Both the position numbers and the translations under genes were made by a program. Positions 1 to 7,752 of a DNA stretch of 41,178 nucleotides are shown here, piece by piece (position 1 is the first letter of the stretch; each line of letters opens with the position of its first letter). This DNA comes from CAVDRM01 sp963611355. Lineage in GTDB: Bacteria; Bacillota; Clostridia; Christensenellales; Aristaeellaceae. The DNA lies in NCBI GenBank assembly GCA_963611355.1, contig CAVDRM010000019.1:1-41178 (forward strand), written 5' to 3'. The notes beneath the pieces are model-generated. The model was not told the origin of the DNA and ran no database searches. It saw only the letters and a program-made list of their open reading frames with translations.

Positions 1-74
1 GCGTATAGGGCGGAATGTGCATGATAACAATGCTTTCGGGAATCTGACGCCCTGTCGAATTATGCTTTACTTAC

Positions 75-120
75 AACTGCTTCGTCTCAGGCGAAAAATG
101 AGACGAGGCAGTTTGTCATT
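75..120 (+). terminator. Rho-independent terminator of a gene left of the window
   Basis: The arms 75-89 and 99-113 can pair as a 15-bp stem (one G-U pair) around a 9-nt A-rich loop, followed on the plus strand by a T-rich stretch. No gene is seen in positions 1-74, so this probably ends a rightward transcript that begins outside the window. Confidence 0.55.
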
Positions 121-126
121 TTTCGT

Positions 127-151
127 CTTGAAAACCTTTCTGGTTTTCAAG
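127..151. other. Perfect 10-bp hairpin
   Basis: The arms 127-136 and 142-151 are perfect reverse complements around a 5-nt loop. There is no clear T-tract. It lies between the terminator at 75-120 and the leftward araD terminator, so it may add to termination from either side. The rest of positions 152-215 shows nothing recognisable. Confidence 0.4.
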
Positions 152-215
152 GTTGTGTCAAGTATTGTACATTATCCGGCAGCATGACGATAGAGGAATT
201 CTTGTTATAGCAAAA

Positions 216-267
216 AGAAAAGAGAAAAAACGAAAATTGCGCCATGCAGTAAAGGACATGACGCAAT
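216..267 (-). terminator. Terminator of the leftward arabinose operon
   Basis: The arms 236-246 and 257-267 pair over 11 bp with one mismatch. On the minus strand the stem is followed by a long T-rich run (the A-rich tract 216-235 on the plus strand). It lies just past the araD stop codon and is a textbook intrinsic terminator. Confidence 0.8.
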
Positions 268-302
268 GTTAAATTACTTACCTGTAATACTTTTTGGCTA
301 CC

Positions 303-1001
303 TTATTTCTGTCCATAATACGCATTCGGGCCGTGCTTGCGCAGAAAGTGTTTATCCTGCACATGCTGCGAAGCGGGCGGGGTGCTCGGATTGATAGCGA
401 TGGTGTAGAGCGCCATGCGCGCCACTTCTTCCAGCACGGCTGCATGGTAGACCGCCTCGTGTGCGTCATGCCCCCATGCGAATGGACCGTGATTGCGGCA
501 GATGATACCGGGGACATGGACGGAATTTAAGGAGCGCGTTCCAAAGGTCTCGATGATTACCTTTCCGGTGTTGCGCTCGTAGTCCTCGGCGACCTCTTCG
601 GGCGTGAGGCTGCGGGCGCAGGGGATAGACCCGTAAAAGTAATCGGCGTGGGTGGTGCCGTAGCAGGGAATGTCATGCCCGGCCTGCGCCCAGCCGACGG
701 CATACGGGCTGTGCGTATGCACGATGCCGCCGATGTCGGGAAACGCCTTGTAAAGCTCCAGATGCGTTTTCATGTCGGAGGAGGGGTTCAAATCGCCCTC
801 CGCCTTCTGCCCGTCCAAGCGCACGATGACCAGCTTGTCCGGCCTTAAATCTTCATATTTCACGCCGGACGGTTTGATGACCACCAGCCCTTTTTCGCGG
901 TCAATGCCGGACACATTGCCCCATGTGAAGGTGACCAAATGACGCTCGGGCAGTTCCATGTTCGCCGCATAAACGGCCTCGCGCAGGGCTTCTAACATCA
1001 T
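303..1001 (-). CDS. araD: L-ribulose-5-phosphate 4-epimerase
   Basis: Cytoplasmic enzyme of the class II aldolase/epimerase family that converts L-ribulose 5-phosphate to D-xylulose 5-phosphate, the last step of bacterial L-arabinose breakdown before the pentose phosphate pathway. The 232 residues match the usual length of AraD. The sequence shows the N-terminal TWGNVSG motif, the HTHSPYAVGWAQ motif supplying two zinc-binding histidines, the YGTTHADYF motif and a third histidine in ICRNHGPFAWG. The start has an AGGA ribosome binding site about 7 nt upstream; a second ATG follows immediately and would shorten the protein by one residue. It is the last gene of the leftward operon, 38 bp after the sugar kinase, and is followed by a strong terminator. 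AraD rather than fuculose aldolase is favoured by length and by the arabinosidase neighbours. Confidence 0.93.
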   Translation of the reverse strand: MMLEALREAVYAANMELPERHLVTFTWGNVSGIDREKGLVVIKPSGVKYEDLRPDKLVIVRLDGQKAEGDLNPSSDMKTHLELYKAFPDIGGIVHTHSPYAVGWAQAGHDIPCYGTTHADYFYGSIPCARSLTPEEVAEDYERNTGKVIIETFGTRSLNSVHVPGIICRNHGPFAWGHDAHEAVYHAAVLEEVARMALYTIAINPSTPPASQHVQDKHFLRKHGPNAYYGQK

Positions 1002-1039
1002 GACAGTATCCTTTCATAAAAGTAAAGTCAGTCTTTTCG

Positions 1040-2632
1040 CTATCGAAGCTGTTCCGCCGCGGCCTTTTCCGCCGCAAGCGCAGCCTTAAAGCGCTCCGTG
1101 TACCGTGCAAAGCCGGCTGCATCGTCAGGGTCGGGCTGTGCAGTCACGACGGCTGCATTGGCAAAGACGTGACGGGCCAGATAGTCCTCCAAGCTCTCGT
1201 TTTCCACCTTGCGCACACGGTAAGCGGCCAGCAGTGCCATACCCCAAGGACCTCCCTCTCCGGCGGTCTCCATCACGGAGACGGGCGTATTCAAGGCGGA
1301 GGCCAGCAAATTTTGCGCCGTTTCAGGCGTCTTGAAGAAACCGCCATGGCCAAGCAGGGTATAGATGCTGACCTGCTCGGCAGACAGAATATCCATGCCG
1401 AGCTTTAATGTGGCCATCGCGCCGAAAACTAACGAGCGAGCGAAGTTCGCGAACGTCAGCTTCGTATCCGGCAGGCGCACCATCATGGGACGTCCTTCGG
1501 ACAGGCTCGTAATCGGCTCGCCGGACAGGTAGTTAACGTTGATGAGCCCGTCACAGTCCTTGTCGCCCTGCATGGCGGCGCTAAAGAGCGTCGTGAAGAT
1601 TCGCCTGCGCTCGATGGGCAGACTGGCCGCCTGCGCAAAGCCCGTCAGCATATCCGCCCATGCGTTGATATCGCTGGTACAGTTGTTGCAATGCACCATC
1701 GCCACAGGTTTTCCGTTGGGCGTTGTCACCATGTCGATTTCCGGATACACGCGGCGCAGAGCATTTTCCAGCACGACCATCGCAAAGACGCTCGTTCCGG
1801 CACTGACATTGCCCGTACCGGCGGCTACGCTGTCGGTCGCCGTCATGCCTGTGCCGGCATCGCCCTCCGGCGGGCAGCAGGGGATGCCCGCCTGAAGCTG
1901 GCCGGTGGGGTCAAGCAAAAGAGCGCCCTCTGCTGTAAGGCTTCCGGCATCCTCTCCGGCGTTCAGCACGGTGGGGAGAATATCACGCAGCTTCCACGGA
2001 TAAGCGGCGGCGCGTTTATCAAAGGAAGCTATCATAGCTTGGTCATAGTCATTCGTTCGGCTGTCAATGGGGAACATGCCGGAGGCATCACCTACGCCCA
2101 AGAACTTTCTGCCGGTTAACTTCCAATGCACATAGCCTGCCAGCGTGGTTAAAAAGGCGATGTTCTCAACATGCTTTTCGCCGTTTTGCATGGCCTGATC
2201 CAAGTGCGCGATGCTCCAGCGCTGGGGAATGTTGAAATGAAACAGTTCCGTCAGCGTACGGGCTGAATCGGCGGTGACGGTGTTGCGCCATGTACGGAAG
2301 GGGACGAGCTGATGGCCGTCCCTGTCAAACGGAAGATAGCCGTGCATCATGGCGGAGATGCCGATGCCCGCCAAATTTGTCAGCGCAACGCCGTATTGAT
2401 TGTTTACGTCGGCGCAAAGCGCGGCATAGGCGCTCTGAATGCCCCTCCATACATCGGAAAGGGCATATGTCCAAATGCCGTTCTCCAGCCGATTTTTCCA
2501 ATCGTAAGCGCCCATCGCAATGGGAGCATGGGTATCATCAATCAAAACGGCCTTGATGCGCGTCGAGCCGAGCTCAATACCCAAAATGCCCTGCCCGTTC
2601 AGGAGGAACGAGGACAGCTCTTCTTTTTTCAT
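1040..2632 (-). CDS. FGGY-family carbohydrate kinase, probable L-ribulokinase
   Basis: ATP-dependent sugar kinase with the FGGY fold (530 residues). The N-terminal phosphate-binding motif GIELGSTRIKAVLID lies at about residues 18-32, the segment EGDAGTGM with the probable catalytic aspartate at about 256-263, and the second phosphate motif GTGNVSAGTS at about 272-281. FGGY substrate specificity cannot be read from these motifs alone. The position between a GH51 arabinofuranosidase and araD makes L-ribulose the likely substrate, giving L-ribulose 5-phosphate for AraD; xylulose is the main alternative. It starts 15 bp after the arabinofuranosidase stop with an AAAGGA ribosome binding site, so the genes are almost certainly co-transcribed. 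No gene symbol is given because AraB and XylB types of this length cannot be separated by eye. Confidence 0.82.
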   Translation of the reverse strand: MKKEELSSFLLNGQGILGIELGSTRIKAVLIDDTHAPIAMGAYDWKNRLENGIWTYALSDVWRGIQSAYAALCADVNNQYGVALTNLAGIGISAMMHGYLPFDRDGHQLVPFRTWRNTVTADSARTLTELFHFNIPQRWSIAHLDQAMQNGEKHVENIAFLTTLAGYVHWKLTGRKFLGVGDASGMFPIDSRTNDYDQAMIASFDKRAAAYPWKLRDILPTVLNAGEDAGSLTAEGALLLDPTGQLQAGIPCCPPEGDAGTGMTATDSVAAGTGNVSAGTSVFAMVVLENALRRVYPEIDMVTTPNGKPVAMVHCNNCTSDINAWADMLTGFAQAASLPIERRRIFTTLFSAAMQGDKDCDGLINVNYLSGEPITSLSEGRPMMVRLPDTKLTFANFARSLVFGAMATLKLGMDILSAEQVSIYTLLGHGGFFKTPETAQNLLASALNTPVSVMETAGEGGPWGMALLAAYRVRKVENESLEDYLARHVFANAAVVTAQPDPDDAAGFARYTERFKAALAAEKAAAEQLR

Positions 2633-2647
2633 GGCATATCCTTTCTG

Positions 2648-4165
2648 TCAGTTTTCATCCGGCGCAAACCGAATTACATTCCAGCTCAGGGCGGGGACTT
2701 TGATTTCGGCCTTGCCGCCGTCCGGATTGCTGCCAGGAGCGGTTGTCGGGACGACATTGTTCGGATTTTCCTCAGTGTTGACCGCCTTCACATCATCGTT
2801 GTGCAGGACGATATGCTCCTTGAACTGAAGCTTGCCGAATGCCCGCAAATCCACGTTCAGAACGCAGTCCTCCTGCATGTCCCTGTTCACGCAGAACACG
2901 GTGACGCTGCCGTCGTCACCCATTGTTGCCGTCGCGTCAATCACGGGAACGCCCGCGTAGTCGCTGCAGTCGTATACAGGGGTGTCCACCAAGGCCTTCA
3001 GCGCCGTGCCGCGACCGAACCGAGAGGCGTGCAGGAAGGGATAGAAGATGGTCTGCGCCCAGCATCCGCCGCCGTTTCTTGTCATGATGGGCGCGATGAC
3101 ATTGACGAGCTGCGCCATGCAAGCAATCTTCACCCTGTCCGCATTGCGCAGGAAGGTAATCAGCATAGAGCCGACCAGCAGGGCGTCCTCAAAGTTATAA
3201 ATATCCTCAAGCAGCGGCAGCGCCCGACCCCACTTATCCGCCTTCGTGATTTCCTTGTCCTGCTCATTGGAATGATACCACACATTCCATTCGTCAAAGG
3301 AAAGGTGCACCTTCTTTTTGCTGTGCTTTTTGCCGCCGACCGCATCACAGATGGACGCGACGGTTCTGATAAACTCGTCCAAGTCCATGCTCCGCGCAAG
3401 GAAGCCGGGCGTATCGTTGGTCGGGTTGCCGTAATAGCGGTGCAGGGAGACATAGTCAACATCCTCATAGCACTGGTTCAGCATTTCATACTCCCATTCG
3501 CCGAAGGTCGGCATCTGAGAGGAGGAAGAACCGCAGGCCACCAGTTCAATCGAGGGGTCGACCCATTTCATCATCTTGGCGGCTTCATGCGCGGTGCGCC
3601 CGTATTCAAAGGCCGTTTTCTGCCCCATCTGCCAAGACCCGTCCATTTCATTGCCCAAGCACCAAAGCTTAAAGTTCAGCGGATCTTTGCGGCCGTTGGC
3701 GATGCGCATATCGGAAAACCTGCTGCCGGATGGATGATTGGCATATTCCACGATGTCACGGGCATTTTCAGCACCGCGGGTGCCTAAATTGACGGCGTAC
3801 ATGACCTGACTGCCGGCCTTCTTTGCCCAGTCCGCAAATTCATGCATTCCGACTTCGTTGGTCTCCGTGGTAAACCACGCCAAATCCAGCCGTTTCGGGC
3901 GCTTCTCCTTCGGGCCTACCGAGTCCTCCCAGTTAAAGCCGGAAACAAAGTTGCCGCCGGGGTAGCGGACAACGGGAACATTCAGCTTTTTGACCATGTC
4001 CAGCACATCCCTGCGGAAGCCCTGTTCATCAGCCAAAGGATGATTCGGCTCATAGATGCCGCCGTACACAGCCCTGCCCAGATGCTCGATGAACGAGCCG
4101 TAAATGCGCGGGTCAATGCGGGAGATGACGTAGTCCTTGTCCAAGATGACGGAAGCGGTTTTCAT
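2648..4165 (-). CDS. abfA: GH51 alpha-L-arabinofuranosidase
   Basis: Intracellular retaining glycosidase that removes terminal alpha-L-arabinofuranose from arabino-oligosaccharides. The protein of about 505 residues has the full GH51 layout: the N-terminal GSFIEHLGRAVYGGIYEP signature, the acid/base glutamate in CLGNEMDG (residue 173 from this start) and the nucleophile glutamate in SFDEWNVW (residue 292). The spacing of these two glutamates (119 residues) equals that of the Geobacillus stearothermophilus enzyme as I recall it. There is no signal peptide. Two starts are possible: ATG 4171 lies only 3 nt after a GGAG, whereas ATG 4165 lies 9 nt after it, so 4165 is preferred. It follows the LacI gene by about 20 bp and precedes the sugar kinase, so it is part of the leftward arabinose operon. 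Confidence 0.92.
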   Translation of the reverse strand: MKTASVILDKDYVISRIDPRIYGSFIEHLGRAVYGGIYEPNHPLADEQGFRRDVLDMVKKLNVPVVRYPGGNFVSGFNWEDSVGPKEKRPKRLDLAWFTTETNEVGMHEFADWAKKAGSQVMYAVNLGTRGAENARDIVEYANHPSGSRFSDMRIANGRKDPLNFKLWCLGNEMDGSWQMGQKTAFEYGRTAHEAAKMMKWVDPSIELVACGSSSSQMPTFGEWEYEMLNQCYEDVDYVSLHRYYGNPTNDTPGFLARSMDLDEFIRTVASICDAVGGKKHSKKKVHLSFDEWNVWYHSNEQDKEITKADKWGRALPLLEDIYNFEDALLVGSMLITFLRNADRVKIACMAQLVNVIAPIMTRNGGGCWAQTIFYPFLHASRFGRGTALKALVDTPVYDCSDYAGVPVIDATATMGDDGSVTVFCVNRDMQEDCVLNVDLRAFGKLQFKEHIVLHNDDVKAVNTEENPNNVVPTTAPGSNPDGGKAEIKVPALSWNVIRFAPDEN

Positions 4166-4184
4166 GGGCATACACTCCTTTTAT

Positions 4185-5207
4185 TTATACCGATTGTCTC
4201 TCGATGATCGAGCAGTGAACAATGTCCCGAATAGGAGGCGCAGAGGGGTTGTTGAGTTTCTCAATCATGTGCAGGGCAACACGGACGCCGATTTCGGTGG
4301 TCGGGAGCTGAATGGTGGTGAGCGGCGGCTGGAGGTACTGGGCGATTTCCCTGTTGTCAAAGCCCGCCACGGCCATATCCTTGGGAATGCTGAAGCCGGC
4401 GTCGCTGAGCGCGTGGATGCAGCCTGCTGCCATCAAATCATTCATGGCGAAAATCGCCGTCGGACGGTTTTCAAGCTGAAGCAGCGCCTTGGTCTGCTCC
4501 GCACCGGAGCCGTATTCCCAGTCCCCATAGCGAATGTATTCTTCCGGAATGCTCAAGCCGGCTTCCTGCATGGCCATGAGAAAGCCGTGCATCCGGCGTG
4601 CGGCGGGATAGGAATGCGGATGGCCTGCAATGACGGCAATTCGCCTATGCCCGCGGCTCAAAAGATAGCGGGTCATGTCCACGGCAGAATCCTGATTGGA
4701 ATAGGTCACATAGGTATCATCTTTGGTGCCGTGCGAATAGGCGAACATCAGCGGCGTATTCATCGGGTCAAACAGATAGTCCAAATGGCGGTCGTGCATC
4801 CCGACATAGATGATGCCGTCCACATTGGAGGACTTCAGCAGCGCTACGCCGTTGTTGATGCGCGGGCGGTACATGCCGATCTGCTCATACTGATTATACA
4901 ACTTTTCCAGCAGATGTAAATCATGCAGAATCATTTTATAGCCGCTTTTGAACAGAGTTTCGTTGATGCCGCTGACAATATTCGCCACGGGAAGGCCGCG
5001 AATGTCTTCCACCAGCACGCCGATTGTGCGCGTCTGTCCGCTGCGCAGAGATTTGGCCAAGGTGTTGGGCGTATAGTTGGCCTCCGCAATGGACATCAGC
5101 ACACGCTCGGTGGTTTCCGGCGAGAGCTTTTTTGTTCCGTTAATCACATGAGAGACCGTTGCTGTCGATACACCGGCCAATGCTGCCACATCCCGCATGG
5201 TTGCCAT
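4185..5207 (-). CDS. LacI-family transcriptional repressor of the arabinose locus
   Basis: DNA-binding regulator (340 residues) with an N-terminal helix-turn-helix MRDVAALAGVSTATVSHVIN followed by the hinge helix and a periplasmic-binding-protein-like sugar domain. The open frame extends 21 codons further upstream, but ATG 5207 is chosen because the family starts with the helix-turn-helix and an AGAGG ribosome binding site precedes it. It is the first gene of the leftward operon (regulator, GH51, kinase, araD) and is divergent from the transporter operon. Palindromes in the shared intergenic region suggest it represses both directions and itself until an inducing sugar binds. The effector is unknown; L-arabinose or an arabinobiose-type oligosaccharide is a reasonable guess. 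It is not the GntR-LacI hybrid AraR of Bacillus, since the N-terminus is a LacI helix-turn-helix. Confidence 0.9.
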   Translation of the reverse strand: MATMRDVAALAGVSTATVSHVINGTKKLSPETTERVLMSIAEANYTPNTLAKSLRSGQTRTIGVLVEDIRGLPVANIVSGINETLFKSGYKMILHDLHLLEKLYNQYEQIGMYRPRINNGVALLKSSNVDGIIYVGMHDRHLDYLFDPMNTPLMFAYSHGTKDDTYVTYSNQDSAVDMTRYLLSRGHRRIAVIAGHPHSYPAARRMHGFLMAMQEAGLSIPEEYIRYGDWEYGSGAEQTKALLQLENRPTAIFAMNDLMAAGCIHALSDAGFSIPKDMAVAGFDNREIAQYLQPPLTTIQLPTTEIGVRVALHMIEKLNNPSAPPIRDIVHCSIIERQSV

Positions 5208-5249
5208 ACAATCATCTGCCTCTTGCAAGATAGTTAAACGATTGTCTAA

Positions 5250-5278
5250 ATCATAAACGATAAAATGCATTTTGTCAA
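5250..5278 (-). promoter_or_regulatory. Promoter of the leftward regulator-arabinosidase operon
   Basis: On the minus strand TTGACA (5273-5278) and TATGAT (5250-5255) are separated by exactly 17 bp, a near-consensus sigma-A promoter. It ends about 40 bp before the LacI start. A quasi-palindrome at 5233-5248 (TTAAACGATTGTCTAA) lies just downstream of the -10 box and may be a further operator. Confidence 0.75.
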
Positions 5279-5283
5279 CCGAA

Positions 5284-5300
5284 AGGTTATCAAATTAACT
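5284..5300. promoter_or_regulatory. Candidate LacI-type operator (upstream copy)
   Basis: AGGTTATCAAATTAACT has half-sites GGTTA and TAAC(C/T) arranged as in the stronger palindrome at 5372-5395. It lies just upstream of the -35 box of the leftward promoter. Assigned by likeness to the other site, so only tentative. Confidence 0.45.
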
Positions 5301-5332
5301 AAAAAAATTGGCCAAAAATATCATTTTTGCCA

Positions 5333-5361
5333 TTGACTTTTGTAAAAATAGCTGGTATTGT
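5333..5361 (+). promoter_or_regulatory. Promoter of the sugar transporter operon
   Basis: TTGACT (5333-5338) and TATTGT (5356-5361) are separated by 17 bp. The predicted start site falls just before the strong palindrome at 5372-5395, so a repressor bound there would block initiation or early elongation. Confidence 0.65.
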
Positions 5362-5371
5362 ATATACAGAA

Positions 5372-5395
5372 AGAAGGTTAATCGAATAACCTTCT
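5372..5395. promoter_or_regulatory. Probable operator for the LacI-family repressor
   Basis: Perfect inverted repeat of 9-bp arms, AGAAGGTTA (5372-5380) and TAACCTTCT (5387-5395), with a 6-bp spacer containing a central CG, as in many LacI-family sites. It sits immediately downstream of the -10 box of the transporter promoter and about 45 bp before the binding-protein start codon. Confidence 0.7.
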
Positions 5396-5439
5396 AAGGC
5401 AGCGCTTCGAATCAATCTATTTTAAGGAGGAAACCATTT

Positions 5440-6756
5440 ATGAAGAAACTGCTTGCATTGCTTCTGTGCATCGCACTGCTCGTGCCGATAATGGCTTTGG
5501 CCGAGGATGACGGGCGCATCCACATCACCTATTCTTTCTGGGGAAACCAGACCGAGGCCGAGAGCGTTCAGAAGGTGCTGGACGAGTTCAACGCCATGCA
5601 GGATAAGATTTTTGTTGAGCCCATGCAGATACCCAATGAGGAATACACCCAGACCCTGGTCAACTACGCCATTGCCGACCAGCTTCCGGACTGCGGCATG
5701 GTGAACGAAAACTCCGTCCTGTATTTTGCCCGCAACGGTGTCATGGCGGATGTTTCCAAGATGTATGAAGGCGAAGAACTTCAGCCGATGGACTGCATCA
5801 CCTTCAAGGATGCCGGAAAGCCCGTAGGCTACTCCAGCTGCAACGAAATCCTTGTTCTGTACTACAATAAGGATATGTTTGATGCGGCGGGCGAGCCTTA
5901 TCCCTCTGCGGATACTCCCTATACTTGGGATGAATTCGTTGCTGTTGCCAAGCGCCTGACGTTTGACGAAAACGGAAAGCACCCCGGCGAAGACGGCTTT
6001 GACGCTGCCAAAATCGTGCAGTACGGCGCATTTGTCAACAATTGGACATGGCAGATGGAAGTCTGGGCGCTGTCCAACGGCGGCGCATGGTTCTCCGAGG
6101 ACGGCACGGAAGTGCTGATCAACAGCCCTGAAGCCATCGAATCCATTCAGAAGGTCGCGGATTTGGCGCTTGTCGAACACGTCTCTCCCCTCATCACTAT
6201 CCCGGAAGACAACGGCGTGGGCACCGGTATCGGCAGCGGCACGGTCGCTATGACTACCGACGGCACCTGGTGCTTGGGCACTGCGTTCCCGAACCTGAAC
6301 ATCAACTACGGCATTGCGCCCCTGCCGGCGATGAAGGAAGAGGTCACGCTTTGCACCTCCGGTCTGACCGGCGTGTTCAACGGCAAGAATCAGGAAGCCG
6401 CCTATGAATTCGTCAAGTGGTATACCCGTGAAGAGTCCAACTGGGAATCCCTTATCCTGACCGGCATTTGGATGCCCAAGTCCGAATACTACTACAAGTC
6501 CGAGGAAGGCATCAATGCTTGGCTGGGCAACGAAAAGTATCCCTTCAAGGATGTTGAGACAGGCAGGAAGGTGCTGGTGGATTACACCATGAACTATGCA
6601 AAGCCCGCATGCTGGTACTTCACCCCCAATACGCAGGTCACCACCAACGAAATTCTCTTCACCGCTCTGCAGAGCGTATGGAGCGGAGAGAAAACGGCTG
6701 AGCAGGTCATCAGCGAGATTTATCCCGAACTGTGCGAGGCCATCGTGGTCGAATAA
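5440..6756 (+). CDS. Extracellular sugar-binding protein of a CUT1 ABC transporter
   Basis: Solute-binding protein of the MalE/family 1 type (438 residues) that would capture arabinose-containing oligosaccharides outside the membrane and pass them to the two permeases encoded next. The N-terminus is a signal peptide: two lysines, a hydrophobic stretch, and a likely cleavage site after PIMALA. There is no lipobox cysteine near the cleavage site, which is unusual for a Gram-positive binding protein, as these are normally lipid-anchored. The mature part begins with a typical family-1 segment, ITYSFWGNQTEAESVQKVLD. An AAGGAGG ribosome binding site precedes the ATG. It is the first gene of the rightward operon and probably the most expressed, since a strong hairpin follows it. 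Substrate is inferred from the neighbouring GH127 and GH51 enzymes only. Confidence 0.87.
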   Translation: MKKLLALLLCIALLVPIMALAEDDGRIHITYSFWGNQTEAESVQKVLDEFNAMQDKIFVEPMQIPNEEYTQTLVNYAIADQLPDCGMVNENSVLYFARNGVMADVSKMYEGEELQPMDCITFKDAGKPVGYSSCNEILVLYYNKDMFDAAGEPYPSADTPYTWDEFVAVAKRLTFDENGKHPGEDGFDAAKIVQYGAFVNNWTWQMEVWALSNGGAWFSEDGTEVLINSPEAIESIQKVADLALVEHVSPLITIPEDNGVGTGIGSGTVAMTTDGTWCLGTAFPNLNINYGIAPLPAMKEEVTLCTSGLTGVFNGKNQEAAYEFVKWYTREESNWESLILTGIWMPKSEYYYKSEEGINAWLGNEKYPFKDVETGRKVLVDYTMNYAKPACWYFTPNTQVTTNEILFTALQSVWSGEKTAEQVISEIYPELCEAIVVE

Positions 6757-6778
6757 GCCATTCTGAGGCATCATTTCT

Positions 6779-6802
6779 GGGGGAACGCAAATGCGTTCCC
6801 CC
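6779..6802 (+). other. Intercistronic hairpin after the binding-protein gene
   Basis: Perfect 10-bp stem GGGGGAACGC / GCGTTCCCCC (6779-6788, 6793-6802) with a 4-nt loop. No T-tract follows, so it is more likely an mRNA-stabilising or partial-termination element, as often found between binding-protein and permease genes, allowing more binding protein than permease. Confidence 0.7.
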
Positions 6803-6834
6803 AACTTACAACCATGTAAAACGGAGGAATCAGC

Positions 6835-7752
6835 ATGACAGCCAAACCATTGAAAAAAATGATTAAATACAACCGGTCGGAAACACGGGCGGCTTGGCTG
6901 TGCCTGCTCCCGTCCGTTATCGGCCTTGTGTGCATCACCTACCTGCCCATGTTCGCTTCCTTTGCGCTGAGCCTGTTCAGCTGGAACGGCCTGAACACAA
7001 TGAAGTTCGTTGGGCTGGATAATTACATCAAGCTCTTTACGACAGACACCCGATTTTATTCTTCCCTGCTGAGCACCCTGCAATATGCGGGGCTGTCCGT
7101 GGCCGGCAGCGTCATCTATTCCATGATAATCGCCATGCTGCTGAACCGCAAAGTCCCTGCCCGCGGCTTTTTCCGCGCCATCTTCTATCTGCCCTATGTG
7201 CTGCCTGCCTTGGCTGTTTACCTTGGCTGGAAATGGCTGTATGATTACAATCACGGCTTCTTTAACTATATCATCAAGCAGAGCGGCGGCACGGCTGTTA
7301 AATTCTTGGATTCCAGCGCGATGGTCACGCCGTCCCTTGCCCTGATTGCCGTATGGCTGAGCGGCAATCTAATCGTCATTTTTTTAGCGGCGCTGCAAAA
7401 TGTTCCGCGTACCTATCATGAGGCGGCGGAAATGGACGGCGCGAACGCATGGCAGCGGTTTTGGAAAATCACCATTCCCTGCATGACGCCGATTATATTC
7501 TATAATCTGCTCATGAGCCTCGTCACCAACCTTCAGGTCATTACACCGGCACTGTCTTTAACCAAAGGTGGCCCCGGCACCGGCAGCTATTATATGTGCT
7601 ATATGCTTTATACCCAAGCGTTTAAGTCCCACAAATACGGCTACGGAAGCGCCGTTGCGGTTATTCTGTTTGTTTTAATCGCAGTGTTCACGGGTATTTT
7701 GTTTGCCACCAGCAAGAGCTGGATATTCTATGAAGGAGATGATAAGGAATGA
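6835..7752 (+). CDS. Sugar ABC transporter permease, UgpA/MalF type
   Basis: Inner-membrane permease (305 residues) with six likely membrane segments starting at about residue 20. The EAA loop that docks the ATPase is seen at about residues 196-220, starting EAAEMDGANAWQRFW. It would form a heterodimer with the next permease. It lies about 80 bp after the binding-protein gene, behind a hairpin and with an ACGGAGGA ribosome binding site, and overlaps the next gene by 4 bp (ATGA). No ATPase gene is present, so an MsmK-like shared ATPase encoded elsewhere is likely. Confidence 0.9.
   Translation: MTAKPLKKMIKYNRSETRAAWLCLLPSVIGLVCITYLPMFASFALSLFSWNGLNTMKFVGLDNYIKLFTTDTRFYSSLLSTLQYAGLSVAGSVIYSMIIAMLLNRKVPARGFFRAIFYLPYVLPALAVYLGWKWLYDYNHGFFNYIIKQSGGTAVKFLDSSAMVTPSLALIAVWLSGNLIVIFLAALQNVPRTYHEAAEMDGANAWQRFWKITIPCMTPIIFYNLLMSLVTNLQVITPALSLTKGGPGTGSYYMCYMLYTQAFKSHKYGYGSAVAVILFVLIAVFTGILFATSKSWIFYEGDDKE

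Noticed and set aside
2312..3787. Rightward open frame of 491 codons opposite the kinase and GH51 genes
   Set aside because: Antisense shadow of two genes with intact catalytic motifs; its protein has no recognisable features.
5422..7254. Long leftward open frame of 610 codons opposite the binding protein and first permease
   Set aside because: Antisense to two well-supported genes, no domain, no ribosome binding site; explained by the base composition of the real genes.
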